NCBI RefSeq assembly: GCF_013114835.1 | Contig: NZ_JAAVLW010000003.1 | Location: 744,001-808,000, forward strand | Direction of reading: 5' to 3' | Source: Bradyrhizobium archetypum | GTDB taxonomy: Bacteria; Pseudomonadota; Alphaproteobacteria; Rhizobiales; Xanthobacteraceae | DNA length: 64,000 bases | Part shown: positions 46,221-54,849 of the stretch, one piece after another | Numbering within the stretch: the first letter of the stretch is position 1 | How the letters are laid out: each line of letters opens with the position of its first letter | Made by a program: the position numbers and the translations under genes | Notes under the pieces: generated by a model | Told to the model about the DNA's origin: nothing | Database searches by the model: none | What the model saw: only the letters and a program-made list of their open reading frames with translations

Positions 46221-47801
46221 TCAATTGCAGGCCGCGTTTCCCGCATCCGCGACCGTGAGAAAGGCAATCGTGCTAGGTGCGATCTCGACCAAACCCGGTG
46301 GCGATGTCACTGCAGAGAGCCGCGGCAGATCGTCATTAGGCCCAAGGGCCAACGCCGTGCCATTCAGCTTCACCTCGGTGCCCTGAAGATCGTCCGCTGA
46401 CAGCGTGTAACGCTCGCTCGCCGCCGGCAGTCGCAGGCTTGCGGCGGCCGTCCGGTTCGTATTGATGGCAAGCAGCGTGACAGCCCCAGGCACGCCGCGC
46501 CGGCAATGCGCATAGAGATGCATCCCCTTGTGCACGCCGGCGTCGAGAACGGTTTCGCCCATCAGCCTGCGCCACAGCAGCGCCGCCCAATAGCTTGGCC
46601 GCGGCCGCAACGTGTTCTCGTCAAGCAGGCCGTAATCGCTTGCCGCCAGCGTGTTGTGCGCAACGATCTGGACGCCGGCCCTGGCCAGCCGGCCAAGCTG
46701 ATCGAGATACCGGAACGTATCGAGGAACGTGGAGGCCCAGGGATTGCCGCCGCACGCCGTCTCGCCGGTTTCTGTCAGCCATATCGGCTTGCCCGGCGCA
46801 AACTCGTCCCGCAGCGACTTGTAGAACGCGAACGTCTGCTCGGTGCTCGAAAGCCAGCTTTCCGAAAGCGCAGCCTCAGGCGTGGTCTGGCCCGGAATGC
46901 CGGAGCACCGCTGCGAGAGCGCGCCGTAGTGATGATAGGAGAACGCATCGATGGCGGCTCCGGATGCGGCAAGCAAGTCCCGCGCGCTGATGAAATCGGT
47001 GCTGGACGGCGATGCTGCTGTCTCACTGATCGAACCGGGGCCGAGAACGATCACATCCGGTTCGCTTCCCCGGATGAACGCAACAAAGGCCTTAAAGTCC
47101 CGCCCGTAGGCTGCCGCGTCGTAGCCCTTTGGCGCACCGCCCATGGCGGGAAGCGTCGGCTCGTTCATGAACTCGACGGCGGCAATTCGACCGCCGGCGG
47201 ATCTGGTGTAGGCAAACAAGCGGCGCGCCTGATCGCTCTGCCACCGGCCTGCCACGTCGCGAACACCGGGCCCGACCGCCATCGAGGTCACGATCTCTGC
47301 GCCGGCCGCGCGGGCAAAGTCGATGACGCCCTTCCAGCGCGCCCGGCTCAGCACCGCGCGAAAACCGTCGGGCGGCGTGGCGGGCACCTCGCCGCTGTCG
47401 GCAAAGTACGTGGTATTGGCCCACGCGCCGCTGACGCGCACATAGGCTGGACCGAGAGCGGCAGCCAAGGTCCGCAGGCGAGGGTTCGACAGGTCGATCG
47501 GCGGCCGATACGCGTAGAGATCGGAATTCGAGTCCGCCGGGACATTGCCGGCGTTATCGCCGCCGCGATCCGGCGGCGCTGACGCACTCGTCCTGTAGGG
47601 CTTCCAGAATCGTCCGCCGGTGATCTCGACCATTTCAACGTTATACGATTGGAAACGCGCGTCGATGGTGCCGATACCGGGCAGTTGTGAAGGGTCGATG
47701 GAAAGCGCCGGTGCCTGCGCGACTGCCTGCTGGCTTCCCGCCAGCGCAGCGATGGCAATTCCAATCCCGACTTTGAAGCCGCCGAACTTGGCCATAGCCA
47801 T
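46221..47801 (-). CDS. Secreted glycoside hydrolase, GH79-like (heparanase/beta-glucuronidase clan)
   Basis: 526 residues with a signal peptide (VGIGIAIAALAGSQQAVAQA). A TIM-barrel catalytic domain shows clan A residues: the acid/base Glu in IAAVEFMNEPTLPAMG and the nucleophile Glu in GKPIWLTETGETACGG. A C-terminal beta-sandwich completes the GH79 plan (VTLLAINTNRTAAASLRLPA). It probably removes uronic acid from exported or host polysaccharide. The RBS AAGGACA supports the start. A single gene in an envelope-enzyme neighbourhood. Confidence 0.82.
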   Translation of the reverse strand: MAMAKFGGFKVGIGIAIAALAGSQQAVAQAPALSIDPSQLPGIGTIDARFQSYNVEMVEITGGRFWKPYRTSASAPPDRGGDNAGNVPADSNSDLYAYRPPIDLSNPRLRTLAAALGPAYVRVSGAWANTTYFADSGEVPATPPDGFRAVLSRARWKGVIDFARAAGAEIVTSMAVGPGVRDVAGRWQSDQARRLFAYTRSAGGRIAAVEFMNEPTLPAMGGAPKGYDAAAYGRDFKAFVAFIRGSEPDVIVLGPGSISETAASPSSTDFISARDLLAASGAAIDAFSYHHYGALSQRCSGIPGQTTPEAALSESWLSSTEQTFAFYKSLRDEFAPGKPIWLTETGETACGGNPWASTFLDTFRYLDQLGRLARAGVQIVAHNTLAASDYGLLDENTLRPRPSYWAALLWRRLMGETVLDAGVHKGMHLYAHCRRGVPGAVTLLAINTNRTAAASLRLPAASERYTLSADDLQGTEVKLNGTALALGPNDDLPRLSAVTSPPGLVEIAPSTIAFLTVADAGNAACN

Positions 47802-48018
47802 TGTCCTTGGAGCCGCCAGGCGATCGAAGCGCGCGACGAACCACCACGCTGTTGGTTCGCCGCCATAGTTCAGGCGCGGCCGGCAGCCGGCAGTTCAAAT
47901 TAGCCGCAATCATGGCTGATTTCGAGATGTCAATGGATTTGGCAACCCTCGAAGGGCCGCGAAGGACATGCTACAAACCGGAGCTTATTTGTAGCGCTCT
48001 GTCAGGAACGGTTTGTCT

Positions 48019-48810
48019 ATGCTCCGCATCGCTTTTGTTTTCAGCGTCTCGCTGGCAATCCTTGCATCTTTCAGCACACACAGCACCGCCGCCCAATGCG
48101 GCACTTCCGCCGCCGGTTACGAATCCTGGAAGCAGCGATTCGCCGGCGAAGCCCGGGCAAAAGGCATCAGCGCTTCCACCATCCAGGCCCTGATGGCGAC
48201 GAATTATGCGCAGGCCACCATCAATGCGGATCGCGGCCAGCGCAGCTTCAATCTATCGCTCGATGCGTTTCTGGCGAAACGCGGCGCGACGACCATCGTC
48301 GCGAAGGGGCGGCAGTTGAAGCGGTCGCAGGCCGCGCTGTTCGCCTCCATCGAGCAGCGCTACGGCGTGCCGCCGGGACCGTTGATCGCGATCTGGGGGA
48401 TGGAGACCGGGTTCGGCAGCCAGCGCGGCAATCAGAACATGCTCGCTTCCATCGCGACGCTCGCCTATGACTGCCGGCGCTCGGAATATTTTACGGAGCA
48501 CCTCTACGCGGCGCTGCAATTGATCGATCGCGGCGCGCTCTCGCCATCGCAGCGCGGCTCCATGCATGGCGAGGTCGGCCAGACGCAGTTCATGCCAAAA
48601 GCCATTCTGGCCTACGGCACCGGCAATCTCGAAAACGCGGCGAACGCGCTGATGTCGACCGCCAACTTCTTGAAGGCGCATGGCTGGCGCGCCGGCGCCG
48701 GCTACCAGCCGGGCGAGCCGAATTTTGCGGCCATCCAGGCCTGGAATGCCGCGAGCGTCTACCAGAAGGCGATCGCATTGATGGGCCGCCAGATCGACGG
48801 CGGGGAGTAG
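48019..48810 (+). CDS. Lytic murein transglycosylase, MltB-like (copy 1)
   Basis: 263 residues. Signal peptide AFVFSVSLAILASFSTHSTA. The SLT_2 domain has the catalytic Glu in LIAIWGMETGFGSQRGNQNM and the fold motif GEVGQTQFMPKAILAYGTGN. Cleaves peptidoglycan glycan strands to 1,6-anhydro products in the periplasm. ATG 48019 is preferred to TTG 48013. A paralogue follows at 49012 after a repeat; both lack the longer N-terminal extension of E. coli MltB. Confidence 0.9.
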   Translation: MLRIAFVFSVSLAILASFSTHSTAAQCGTSAAGYESWKQRFAGEARAKGISASTIQALMATNYAQATINADRGQRSFNLSLDAFLAKRGATTIVAKGRQLKRSQAALFASIEQRYGVPPGPLIAIWGMETGFGSQRGNQNMLASIATLAYDCRRSEYFTEHLYAALQLIDRGALSPSQRGSMHGEVGQTQFMPKAILAYGTGNLENAANALMSTANFLKAHGWRAGAGYQPGEPNFAAIQAWNAASVYQKAIALMGRQIDGGE

Positions 48811-48843
48811 GGGCTTTTCGGCGTCGGCCCAACTCGCTCCGTC

Positions 48844-48933
48844 GTCATGCACCGGGCTTGACCCGGGCATCCATCCTCTTCGCAAGATTTCATTCGAAGA
48901 AGATGGATTGCCGGGTCAAGCCCGGCAATGACA
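48844..48933. repeat. GTCATGCACCGGG palindromic repeat
   Basis: GTCATGCACCGGGCTTGACC and GGGCATCCATC, mirrored by GATGGATTGCCGGGTCAAGC and CCCGGCAATGAC. Separates the two transglycosylase genes. Confidence 0.85.
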
Positions 48934-49011
48934 GGTAAAGACGCCTCCCAGCACCTGCCGCGCGGCATCTTCCCGTGGCATAACGGACGCCGAGATGAAC
49001 AAGGGATTCGC

Positions 49012-49818
49012 ATGCGCATTTTTCGTTGGGCCATTTGTCTCGGCGCCGTCATCTGCTCCTCGCCCACTTACGCCGCCCGCTGTGGCGGCGATTTCAACAC
49101 CTTCATCGCGGCGATGTCGCAGGAGGCGGCGGCTGCCGGCGTTTCGCAGGCCGTGATCGCGCAGGCGTTTGCCGGCATCACGCAGGATCCGGCGGTGCTC
49201 GCCTTCGACCGCCGCCAGCGCGGCACCTTCAACAAGACCTTCGAGCAATACGTCTCGACCCGCGTCGGCCCCGGGCGGATCAACATCGGCCGCCAGATGC
49301 TGCTGCGGCACGGCTCCCTCTTGGCGCGTATCGAGCAGAAGTTTGGCGTGCCGCCGGAGATCGTGGTCGCGATCTGGGGGCTGGAGAGCGATTTCGGCAA
49401 GGGCGATGTCGGCAAGCTGCCGGTGATTCGCACGCTCGCTACCATGGCCCATGATTGCCGCCGCACCGAGCTGTTTCAGGGCGAGTTGCTCGCGGCCTTG
49501 AAGATCGTGCAGCGCGGCGATCTTCCCTTGCGCGATCTGATCGGCGCCTTCGCCGGCGAAATCGGCCAGACGCAGTTTCTGCCGTCGTCCTACATCAAAT
49601 ACGGCGTCGATTTCGACGGCAACGGCCATGTCGACCTCCGCCACAGCGTCCCCGACGTGCTCGCCTCCACGGCGAACCTGCTGCACATGTCAGGCTTCAA
49701 GGCCGGCGCGCCCTATGGCGAGGGCAGTGCGAATTTCGAAGCGATGCGCGAGTGGAACAGGGCGACGATCTACCGCAAGACGATCGGCTATTTCGCGGAC
49801 CGGCTGGTGGGGCGGTGA
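49012..49818 (+). CDS. Lytic murein transglycosylase, MltB-like (copy 2)
   Basis: 268 residues with signal peptide IFRWAICLGAVICSSPTYAA. The catalytic Glu is in VVAIWGLESDFGKGDVGKLP, and GEIGQTQFLPSSYIKYGVDF is the companion motif. AHDCRRTELFQGELLAALKI matches AYDCRRSEYFTEHLYAALQL of the preceding gene, so they are tandem paralogues, though well diverged. ATG 49012 follows AAGGGA. Confidence 0.9.
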   Translation: MRIFRWAICLGAVICSSPTYAARCGGDFNTFIAAMSQEAAAAGVSQAVIAQAFAGITQDPAVLAFDRRQRGTFNKTFEQYVSTRVGPGRINIGRQMLLRHGSLLARIEQKFGVPPEIVVAIWGLESDFGKGDVGKLPVIRTLATMAHDCRRTELFQGELLAALKIVQRGDLPLRDLIGAFAGEIGQTQFLPSSYIKYGVDFDGNGHVDLRHSVPDVLASTANLLHMSGFKAGAPYGEGSANFEAMREWNRATIYRKTIGYFADRLVGR

Positions 49819-49867
49819 TGTAGCAAGCAGTCCGCGACGCACGCCAGGTCGCGAAGTCATAGTCAGT

Positions 49868-49966
49868 TGTCGTCACCGCGAAGGCGGGTGATCCAGTATT
49901 CCAGACAAGTTAGCGATGGAGCCGATAAGCCGCAGCGTACTGGATTCCCGCATGCGCGGGGACGAG
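49868..49966. repeat. Bradyrhizobial ATCCAGTATTCCAGA repeat, copy A
   Basis: GTCGTCACCGCGAAGGCGGG, TGATCCAGTATTCCAGACAA, GCGTACTGGATTCCCGCATG and CGCGGGGACGA. Shares its central sequence with 54664-54769. Confidence 0.8.
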
Positions 49967-50013
49967 TTGCTTTGTGGCGGCCATCTCCACATCTTGCAAG
50001 CGCAGCGACTAAC

Positions 50014-50856
50014 TCACTTCTTCTGCGCATCCCTCTTCCCAATCCGCTTCGCCAGCACCTTCCAATATGTCGCCGGGCGAAACCGCTGCAGCAGATCCAT
50101 GAACCTGGCGTCGTTGCCGATCAGAATGCGCGGCTCGTCGTTCTCGATGCCGCGAATGATGCGCTGGGCGGCGGCCGGCGGGGTGGTCTTGGCGACTGCG
50201 TCGAAACGGTCGATCGATTCGGCGTGGCGCGCATTATCGGTGATACCGCTGCCGGTGCGGGAGTTGCGCACGATGTTGGTGAGCACTCCGCCAGGATGCA
50301 CCACCGAGAGCTTCACCTTGCTGTTCGTCATCGCAAGCTCATGCCGCAGGCTTTCCGAAAAGCCGCGGACCGCGAATTTCGCCGCGCAATAGGCGGTCTG
50401 GCCGGGCGGGGCCACGATGCCGAAGATTGAGGAGAGATTGACGATGTGCGCTTCATGCCTCGTCGAAAGATGCGGCAGGAAGGCACGCGTGCCGTGCACC
50501 ACGCCCCAGAAATTGATGTTGAACAGCCATTCCATCTGCGTCTGGTCGACCTCGCTGAAGGCGCCAAGCAGCGCGACGCCGGCATTGTTGATGACGATGT
50601 TCAGCCCCGGATGCGCGGCGATGGCGGCTTGCGCGAATGCCTGGATCTCTGCGGGAACGCCGACATCAACACGGTGCATCGAGACCTTGCGCGTGCCCAC
50701 CTTTGCGACCTCGGCGGCGAGCTGTTGCAGCCCGGCCTCGTCGCGGTCGCCCAGCGCCAGGTCGCAGCCGCGCGCGGCCATTTCCAGCGCCAGCGCGCGG
50801 CCGATGCCGCTGGCGGCGCCGGTTACCGCGGCCGCGCTTCCAGATATCGCTGTCAT
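50014..50856 (-). CDS. Short-chain dehydrogenase/reductase
   Basis: 280 residues. NAD(P) Rossmann motif GAASGIGRALALEMAARGCD, NNAGVALLGAF, and the catalytic Ser with Tyr-x3-Lys in ILSSIFGIVAPPGQTAYCAAKFAVR (Ser then YCAAK). Substrate unknown. Start ATG close to GGAGCTCC upstream. Convergent with the repeat and divergent from the receiver-domain gene. Confidence 0.92.
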   Translation of the reverse strand: MTAISGSAAAVTGAASGIGRALALEMAARGCDLALGDRDEAGLQQLAAEVAKVGTRKVSMHRVDVGVPAEIQAFAQAAIAAHPGLNIVINNAGVALLGAFSEVDQTQMEWLFNINFWGVVHGTRAFLPHLSTRHEAHIVNLSSIFGIVAPPGQTAYCAAKFAVRGFSESLRHELAMTNSKVKLSVVHPGGVLTNIVRNSRTGSGITDNARHAESIDRFDAVAKTTPPAAAQRIIRGIENDEPRILIGNDARFMDLLQRFRPATYWKVLAKRIGKRDAQKK

Positions 50857-51005
50857 GTCGGGAGCTCCTTGCGAAAAAGAAAACAGCAGGTTCCGTCAAC
50901 TTTTCGCAAATTGGAACCGAACCATAAAGCGGTTTCCGCGCTTAGTGTCGATTACCGGACAAAAGGTGGCACCACCAACTGACGCGGATTCTGGAGGAGG
51001 CTCGT

Positions 51006-51410
51006 ATGGGACAATCAAAACCATCTCGCGCAACGGCGCTGGTTGTCGAAGACGATCCGATGCAACGGGACATGATCTGTCTGCTCCTGGAGGAAAGCGA
51101 GGTCGATGTCATCGAATGCGAGAGCGCGGAGGCCGCCGAACTGGTGCTGGAGCGCGCCCCCGACAATCTGGTCCTGATGATGACCGACGTGCAACTCGCC
51201 GGCAACATGGACGGCGTCGAACTCGCGCATATCGCCAGGAAGTACAATCCCGAGATCGGCGTAATCGTCACCTCGGGCAAGCCGCTGCATCAGGAATTGC
51301 CCGACGGCGTTCAGTTCTGGGCCAAGCCCTGGGCACCGCTCGACGTGATCCGCGAGGCGGAGCGGATGGTCTATCAACGGCAGCATGGCGACGAGCCGCG
51401 CGCGCGTTGA
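51006..51410 (+). CDS. Stand-alone CheY-like response-regulator receiver
   Basis: 134 residues, a single receiver domain. The acidic pair is in TALVVEDDPMQRDMICLLLE, the phosphoacceptor Asp in VLMMTDVQLAGNMDGVELAH, and the conserved Lys in VQFWAKPWAPLD. The switch Ser/Thr is in IVTSGKP. Works as a phosphorelay shuttle or by binding partners; there is no kinase next to it. Start ATG after GGAGGAGG at 50993-51000. The downstream LysE gene lies 46 bases on. Confidence 0.92.
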   Translation: MGQSKPSRATALVVEDDPMQRDMICLLLEESEVDVIECESAEAAELVLERAPDNLVLMMTDVQLAGNMDGVELAHIARKYNPEIGVIVTSGKPLHQELPDGVQFWAKPWAPLDVIREAERMVYQRQHGDEPRAR

Positions 51411-51456
51411 TGAAGGTGAGCTTCCGCGCCGCACGCCGCCGTGCTAATGGCAGCGC

Positions 51457-52074
51457 ATGACGCTGTCGTTTCTGCTGACCTCGCTGATCGTGGTCGCTTC
51501 CCCCGGCACCGGCGTGCTCTACACGCTGGCGGTGGCGCTGACATTGGGCGCACGGCCGAGCGTCGCCGCGGCCTTCGGCTGCACGCTCGGCATCGTGCCG
51601 CATATGCTAGCTGCTATGCTCGGGCTAGCGGCGGTGCTGCATACCAGCGCGCTGGCCTTTGCAGCGCTGAAATGGTGCGGCGTCGTGTATCTGCTCTACA
51701 TGGCCTGGCAGGCGCTGCGCGAGACTGGTGCACTCGCAATCGATACGCGCCCGGCGGCAGCCACCCGCTCGAGCCGCCGCGTGATCGTGACCGCCATCCT
51801 GATCAATATCCTCAATCCGAAACTGTCGATCTTCTTCCTCGCCTTCCTGCCGCAGTTCGTCGCCGTCGACGAGCCGCATCCGCTGGCACGGATGCTGGAA
51901 TTGAGCGCAGCCTTCATGGCGATGACGTTTGCGGTGTTCGCAATCTACGGCCTGTTCGCAGCTTCCTTGCGCGACCACGTCATCACCCGGCCGAAGGCGA
52001 TGGCCTGGCTGCGCCGCAGCTTTGCCGCGGGATTTGCTGCGCTCGGCGCCAAGCTCGCGCTCGCGGAGCGCTAG
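51457..52074 (+). CDS. LysE/RhtB family amino-acid exporter
   Basis: 205 residues, LysE type: TSLIVVASPGTGVLYTLAVA and LINILNPKLSIFFLAFLPQF are the two family signatures. About six helices. Second LysE exporter of the window, related in plan but not closely similar to 38175-38792. Substrate unknown. Confidence 0.92.
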   Translation: MTLSFLLTSLIVVASPGTGVLYTLAVALTLGARPSVAAAFGCTLGIVPHMLAAMLGLAAVLHTSALAFAALKWCGVVYLLYMAWQALRETGALAIDTRPAAATRSSRRVIVTAILINILNPKLSIFFLAFLPQFVAVDEPHPLARMLELSAAFMAMTFAVFAIYGLFAASLRDHVITRPKAMAWLRRSFAAGFAALGAKLALAER

Positions 52075-52143
52075 ATTTTTCGCCACTGCCTTCATTGCGC
52101 GGAGCATGCAATCTGTATTGTTCGTAGTTCGTAGCCCGACGCC

Positions 52144-52173
52144 AAAAATAAAAAGGCGGACCTTTGGCCCGCC
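52144..52173 (-). terminator. Terminator downstream of the Lys/Ala micropeptide
   Basis: On the minus strand GGCGGGCC, AAA, GGTCCGCC, then TTTTTATTTTT. A second stem (AGCCCGGG at 52203-52210 with CCCGGGCT at 52228-52235) lies between it and the micropeptide stop. Confidence 0.75.
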
Positions 52174-52240
52174 ATTCTCCAAAAAACTTTCCCGGAGGTG
52201 GGAGCCCGGGCGAAGCTGAGCACTCCACCCGGGCTAAAAT

Positions 52241-52309
52241 TCACTTCTTCTTCGCCTTCTTGGCCTTCTTGGCCTTCGCCTTTTTCGCCTTCTTCGCTTT
52301 CTTAGCCAT
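52241..52309 (-). CDS. 22-aa Lys/Ala repeat micropeptide
   Basis: Reads MAKKAKKAKKAKAKK and then more Lys/Ala triads, ending KKK and TGA. GAGAGGA lies six bases before the ATG, and a strong terminator follows, so the transcript is a complete unit of about 150-200 bases. The sequence resembles a fragment of a histone H1-like or nucleoid-protein tail. It could bind DNA, RNA or acidic surfaces. Codons alternate AAG/AAA and GCG/GCC, so the amino-acid pattern, not a simple DNA repeat, seems maintained. Function unknown. Confidence 0.55.
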   Translation of the reverse strand: MAKKAKKAKKAKAKKAKKAKKK

Positions 52310-52734
52310 AGTATCCTCTCAAGGTTTTCATGGATTGAAACGCGACACCGAGGCATGCTTGGCGGAGGGCCAGCCTCGCAACATCCTCGCTCATGATCCC
52401 AGCAGATTCGCAGGCCGCTGCCGCGTGCCGTCATGGCGTTGTCATCACGTTATCCACAGTTGTTATGCATTTTGACGCGACTTTGTGCCGAAACGAGCAT
52501 CACCAGCGCCGTTCGCATGCGCGCGCCTCATGCTTAACGATGCCCCAACGTCAGCGATCTTCATCAATTCAAAACCACGGTTTGGATTGGGCGGCGGCAG
52601 TCAGGGTCCATTAAGCGCCGCGGATGCACCTTGTCCCGTAAGACGACGGAGATCGTCGTGGGGAAACCTCGAGGCGCGGCAGCCTCGCGCGTTAGACAAG
52701 AGGGGAGACGGGACCTGCGCGTCCCGGATTCGTA
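52310..52734. other. 425-base gap before the GGDEF gene
   Basis: Contains a DnaA-box-like site (52450-52458), the micropeptide promoter (not evident) and the GGDEF gene promoter. No RNA gene or ORF with support was seen. Confidence 0.4.
52450..52458. promoter_or_regulatory. Perfect DnaA box
   Basis: TTATCCACA, identical to the strict consensus DnaA box. Single copy here, with no cluster of further boxes nearby. Confidence 0.4.
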
Positions 52735-53964
52735 ATGCTGAGCGTTCCGACGCTGTGGACGGTGTTCGTCATCAACTTTCTGGCGCTGGGCCTGATCTGG
52801 GCTTACGTCATGCGCTGCTATCCCTCGTTCGAGGCCGCGCGATTCTGGACTGCTTCCGCATTCGTCGCGGCGGCCGGCGCGGCGCTGGCGATGCTGCGCG
52901 TGGTGCTGCCCGACACGCTGGTGCCGCTGCTGTTCGCCGGCACCGCGCTGATCCTGGCGATCTGCCTCGCCACGATGGGGGTCCGCAAGTTCTTCGACCG
53001 GCCGGTATTGTGGCTTGGTACCGCGTTGACCACGGCGCTTGGCTTTGTCGGTCTCTCCTTCTTCATCTTCGTCCATGCCAGCGTGCCCGCGCGCGTGACC
53101 ATTTTCACGATCGCGCAGATGCTGCCGATGGCGCTGAGCCTGAAACTGTTGCTGAGCCCGCATGACGGCCGGGTCAATCCGGGCGCGCGGCTGGCCGGCA
53201 TCGTCACCATCATCCTGATGGCGATCCTCGCCGTCCGGCTGTTCGGCGCCGTCACCGGCATGGGCGGCGGCTTCTCCTACCTGCATTTCACCCCGGTGCA
53301 GTCGGTCGTCATCCTGGTGCTGGTGTTCCTGTCGATGGCGCTCAATTTCGGCTTCCTGCTGATGGCCATGGACCGCCTGCGCAACGAGGTCGCGGACCTC
53401 GCGCTGCTCGACGATCTCACCGGCGTCGGCAACCGCCGCTATCTGGTGCAGCGGCTCGCGGAAGAATGCGCGCGCGCCGAACGCAGCGGTCAGCCGTTTG
53501 CGCTGCTGGTGATCGATCTCGACGGCTTCAAGGCCATCAACGACACCCACGGCCATGCCGCCGGCGATGCCTGCCTGCAGCATTTCACGCTGATGGCGCA
53601 GACCCGTTTGCGGCCTGGAGACATGCTGGCGCGCAGCGGCGGCGACGAATTCTGCATCGTGCTGCCGTCCTCGACGTTGCGCGAAGGCGTCATGATCGCG
53701 CGCCGCGTGCTGGAGGTCTGCCGCGCGGATGCCGAGCACTGCACCGGCAACGACATTCCGATCGCGGTTTCGATCGGCGTCGCGCAATGGACAAGCGAGA
53801 TGGGGCTTTATCCCGACCGCCTGATTGCGGCCGCCGATCACGCGCTCTACGACGCCAAGAAGGCCGGCCGGAACGGGTTTGCGACCTACGCCCCGGCGCC
53901 GCCGCTCGTGCCCGAACTGCCAAGCGCGCCAATGTCCGACATGGTTCTGCGCGAGAGGGCCTGA
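52735..53964 (+). CDS. Membrane-anchored GGDEF diguanylate cyclase
   Basis: Synthesises cyclic di-GMP. 409 residues. The N-terminal half (about 1-215) has six to seven helices, and the C-terminal GGDEF domain begins at LLDDLTGVGNRRYLVQRLAE. The active loop RSGGDEFCIVLP is intact, and an inhibitory RxxD site (RPGD) lies five residues before it, so feedback control is expected. No EAL domain. The signal may be sensed by the membrane part. An amidase gene follows on the same strand after 35 bases. Confidence 0.93.
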   Translation: MLSVPTLWTVFVINFLALGLIWAYVMRCYPSFEAARFWTASAFVAAAGAALAMLRVVLPDTLVPLLFAGTALILAICLATMGVRKFFDRPVLWLGTALTTALGFVGLSFFIFVHASVPARVTIFTIAQMLPMALSLKLLLSPHDGRVNPGARLAGIVTIILMAILAVRLFGAVTGMGGGFSYLHFTPVQSVVILVLVFLSMALNFGFLLMAMDRLRNEVADLALLDDLTGVGNRRYLVQRLAEECARAERSGQPFALLVIDLDGFKAINDTHGHAAGDACLQHFTLMAQTRLRPGDMLARSGGDEFCIVLPSSTLREGVMIARRVLEVCRADAEHCTGNDIPIAVSIGVAQWTSEMGLYPDRLIAAADHALYDAKKAGRNGFATYAPAPPLVPELPSAPMSDMVLRERA

Positions 53965-53999
53965 GACATGCTATTGAGGTCCGTCACTGGACCTCGCGC

Positions 54000-54623
54000 A
54001 TGAATCTTCGCCTCGCAGCGGCCGCACTATTCGTCCTCATGCTTCCCGCGTGCGCCTCGGCGCAATCGCTCGATCTCGCCGCGATCGCGCGGGCGTCCGG
54101 CACGCCTGACATTCCCGGCCTGAAGATGGTCTGGCTCGCGCCGTGGGGAGAACTCGCGAAGGCCCATCCGTGGCGCAACATCATCGTGCACCAGACCGAA
54201 GGGCCGGCGGGCTCCGCGCGCGGCGGCGCGCTGGCGCAGTCGAAGAACCCGACCCGGCGCGGCGTCATGGTCTGGGTCGAGACCGATGGCACGGTGTACT
54301 GGGCGGTCGGCGACCATCTCGTTCCGACCCATGGCGACGGCGCCAACCGCAACGACAATAAGTACATCGACAACGGACCGACCTATCGCCAGGTGGTCGG
54401 TAACAATTCGGTCGGCGTCGAATTCGCCGGCAATTTTCCTGATGTGACGCGGGGCCCGACGGATGCGCAAATCGCGGCGTGGCGAATCCTGGTGAAGGTG
54501 CTGCGCGCGCGTTACGGCATTCCGCTCGATCGCGTCTATGCGCACAACTGGATCGACTTCAAGGACGCCCGCTACTGCGAAGGCTGCGCGTTGGCCAAGT
54601 TGGCGCGGGAGTGGGGCGAGTAG
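54000..54623 (+). CDS. Secreted N-acetylmuramoyl-L-alanine amidase (Amidase_2)
   Basis: 207 residues. Signal peptide LRLAAAALFVLMLPACASAQ, which could be cut before Cys as a lipoprotein (LPAC) or after ASA. The catalytic domain has the zinc His in NIIVHQTEGPAGSA, VGVEFAGNFPDV, and a second His with Lys in YAHNWIDFKDARYCEG. Cleaves stem peptides from peptidoglycan, or senses fragments. It begins in the upstream gene's wake, 35 bases after the GGDEF stop, and may share its mRNA. Confidence 0.87.
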   Translation: MNLRLAAAALFVLMLPACASAQSLDLAAIARASGTPDIPGLKMVWLAPWGELAKAHPWRNIIVHQTEGPAGSARGGALAQSKNPTRRGVMVWVETDGTVYWAVGDHLVPTHGDGANRNDNKYIDNGPTYRQVVGNNSVGVEFAGNFPDVTRGPTDAQIAAWRILVKVLRARYGIPLDRVYAHNWIDFKDARYCEGCALAKLAREWGE

Positions 54624-54663
54624 GGAAGGGCGTGTTGCTTAGACGCTCAGCCTTGCACTCGGT

Positions 54664-54769
54664 CGTCGTCGCCCGGCTTGACCGGGCGATCCAGTATTCC
54701 AGAGACCGAGTGTGGTGTCGAACGACCGCCGCGGCGTACTGGGTCCGCCGCTTTCGCGGAGGACGACAG
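54664..54769. repeat. ATCCAGTATTCCAGA repeat, copy B
   Basis: GTCGTCGCCCGGCTTGACCG, GGGCGATCCAGTATTCCAGA, GCGTACTGGGTCCGCCGCTT and CGCGGAGGACGACA, related to 49868-49966. Confidence 0.8.
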
Positions 54770-54790
54770 CCGAGATGGTGGAGAAAGAGT

Positions 54791-54825
54791 AAAAAAAACA
54801 AAAAGCCGGCGTTGCTGCCGGCTTT
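54791..54825 (-). terminator. Terminator of rpoH
   Basis: Minus strand AAGCCGGC, loop AGCAAC, GCCGGCTT then TTTGTTTTTTTT, 25 bases past the rpoH stop. Confidence 0.88.
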
Positions 54826-54849
54826 CATTGCTTGATACCTCCGCCGCAA

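Noticed and set aside
50915..50945. GGAAC element before the receiver-domain gene
   Set aside because: No CGTT at 16 or 17 bases; it resembles only half of an EcfG promoter.
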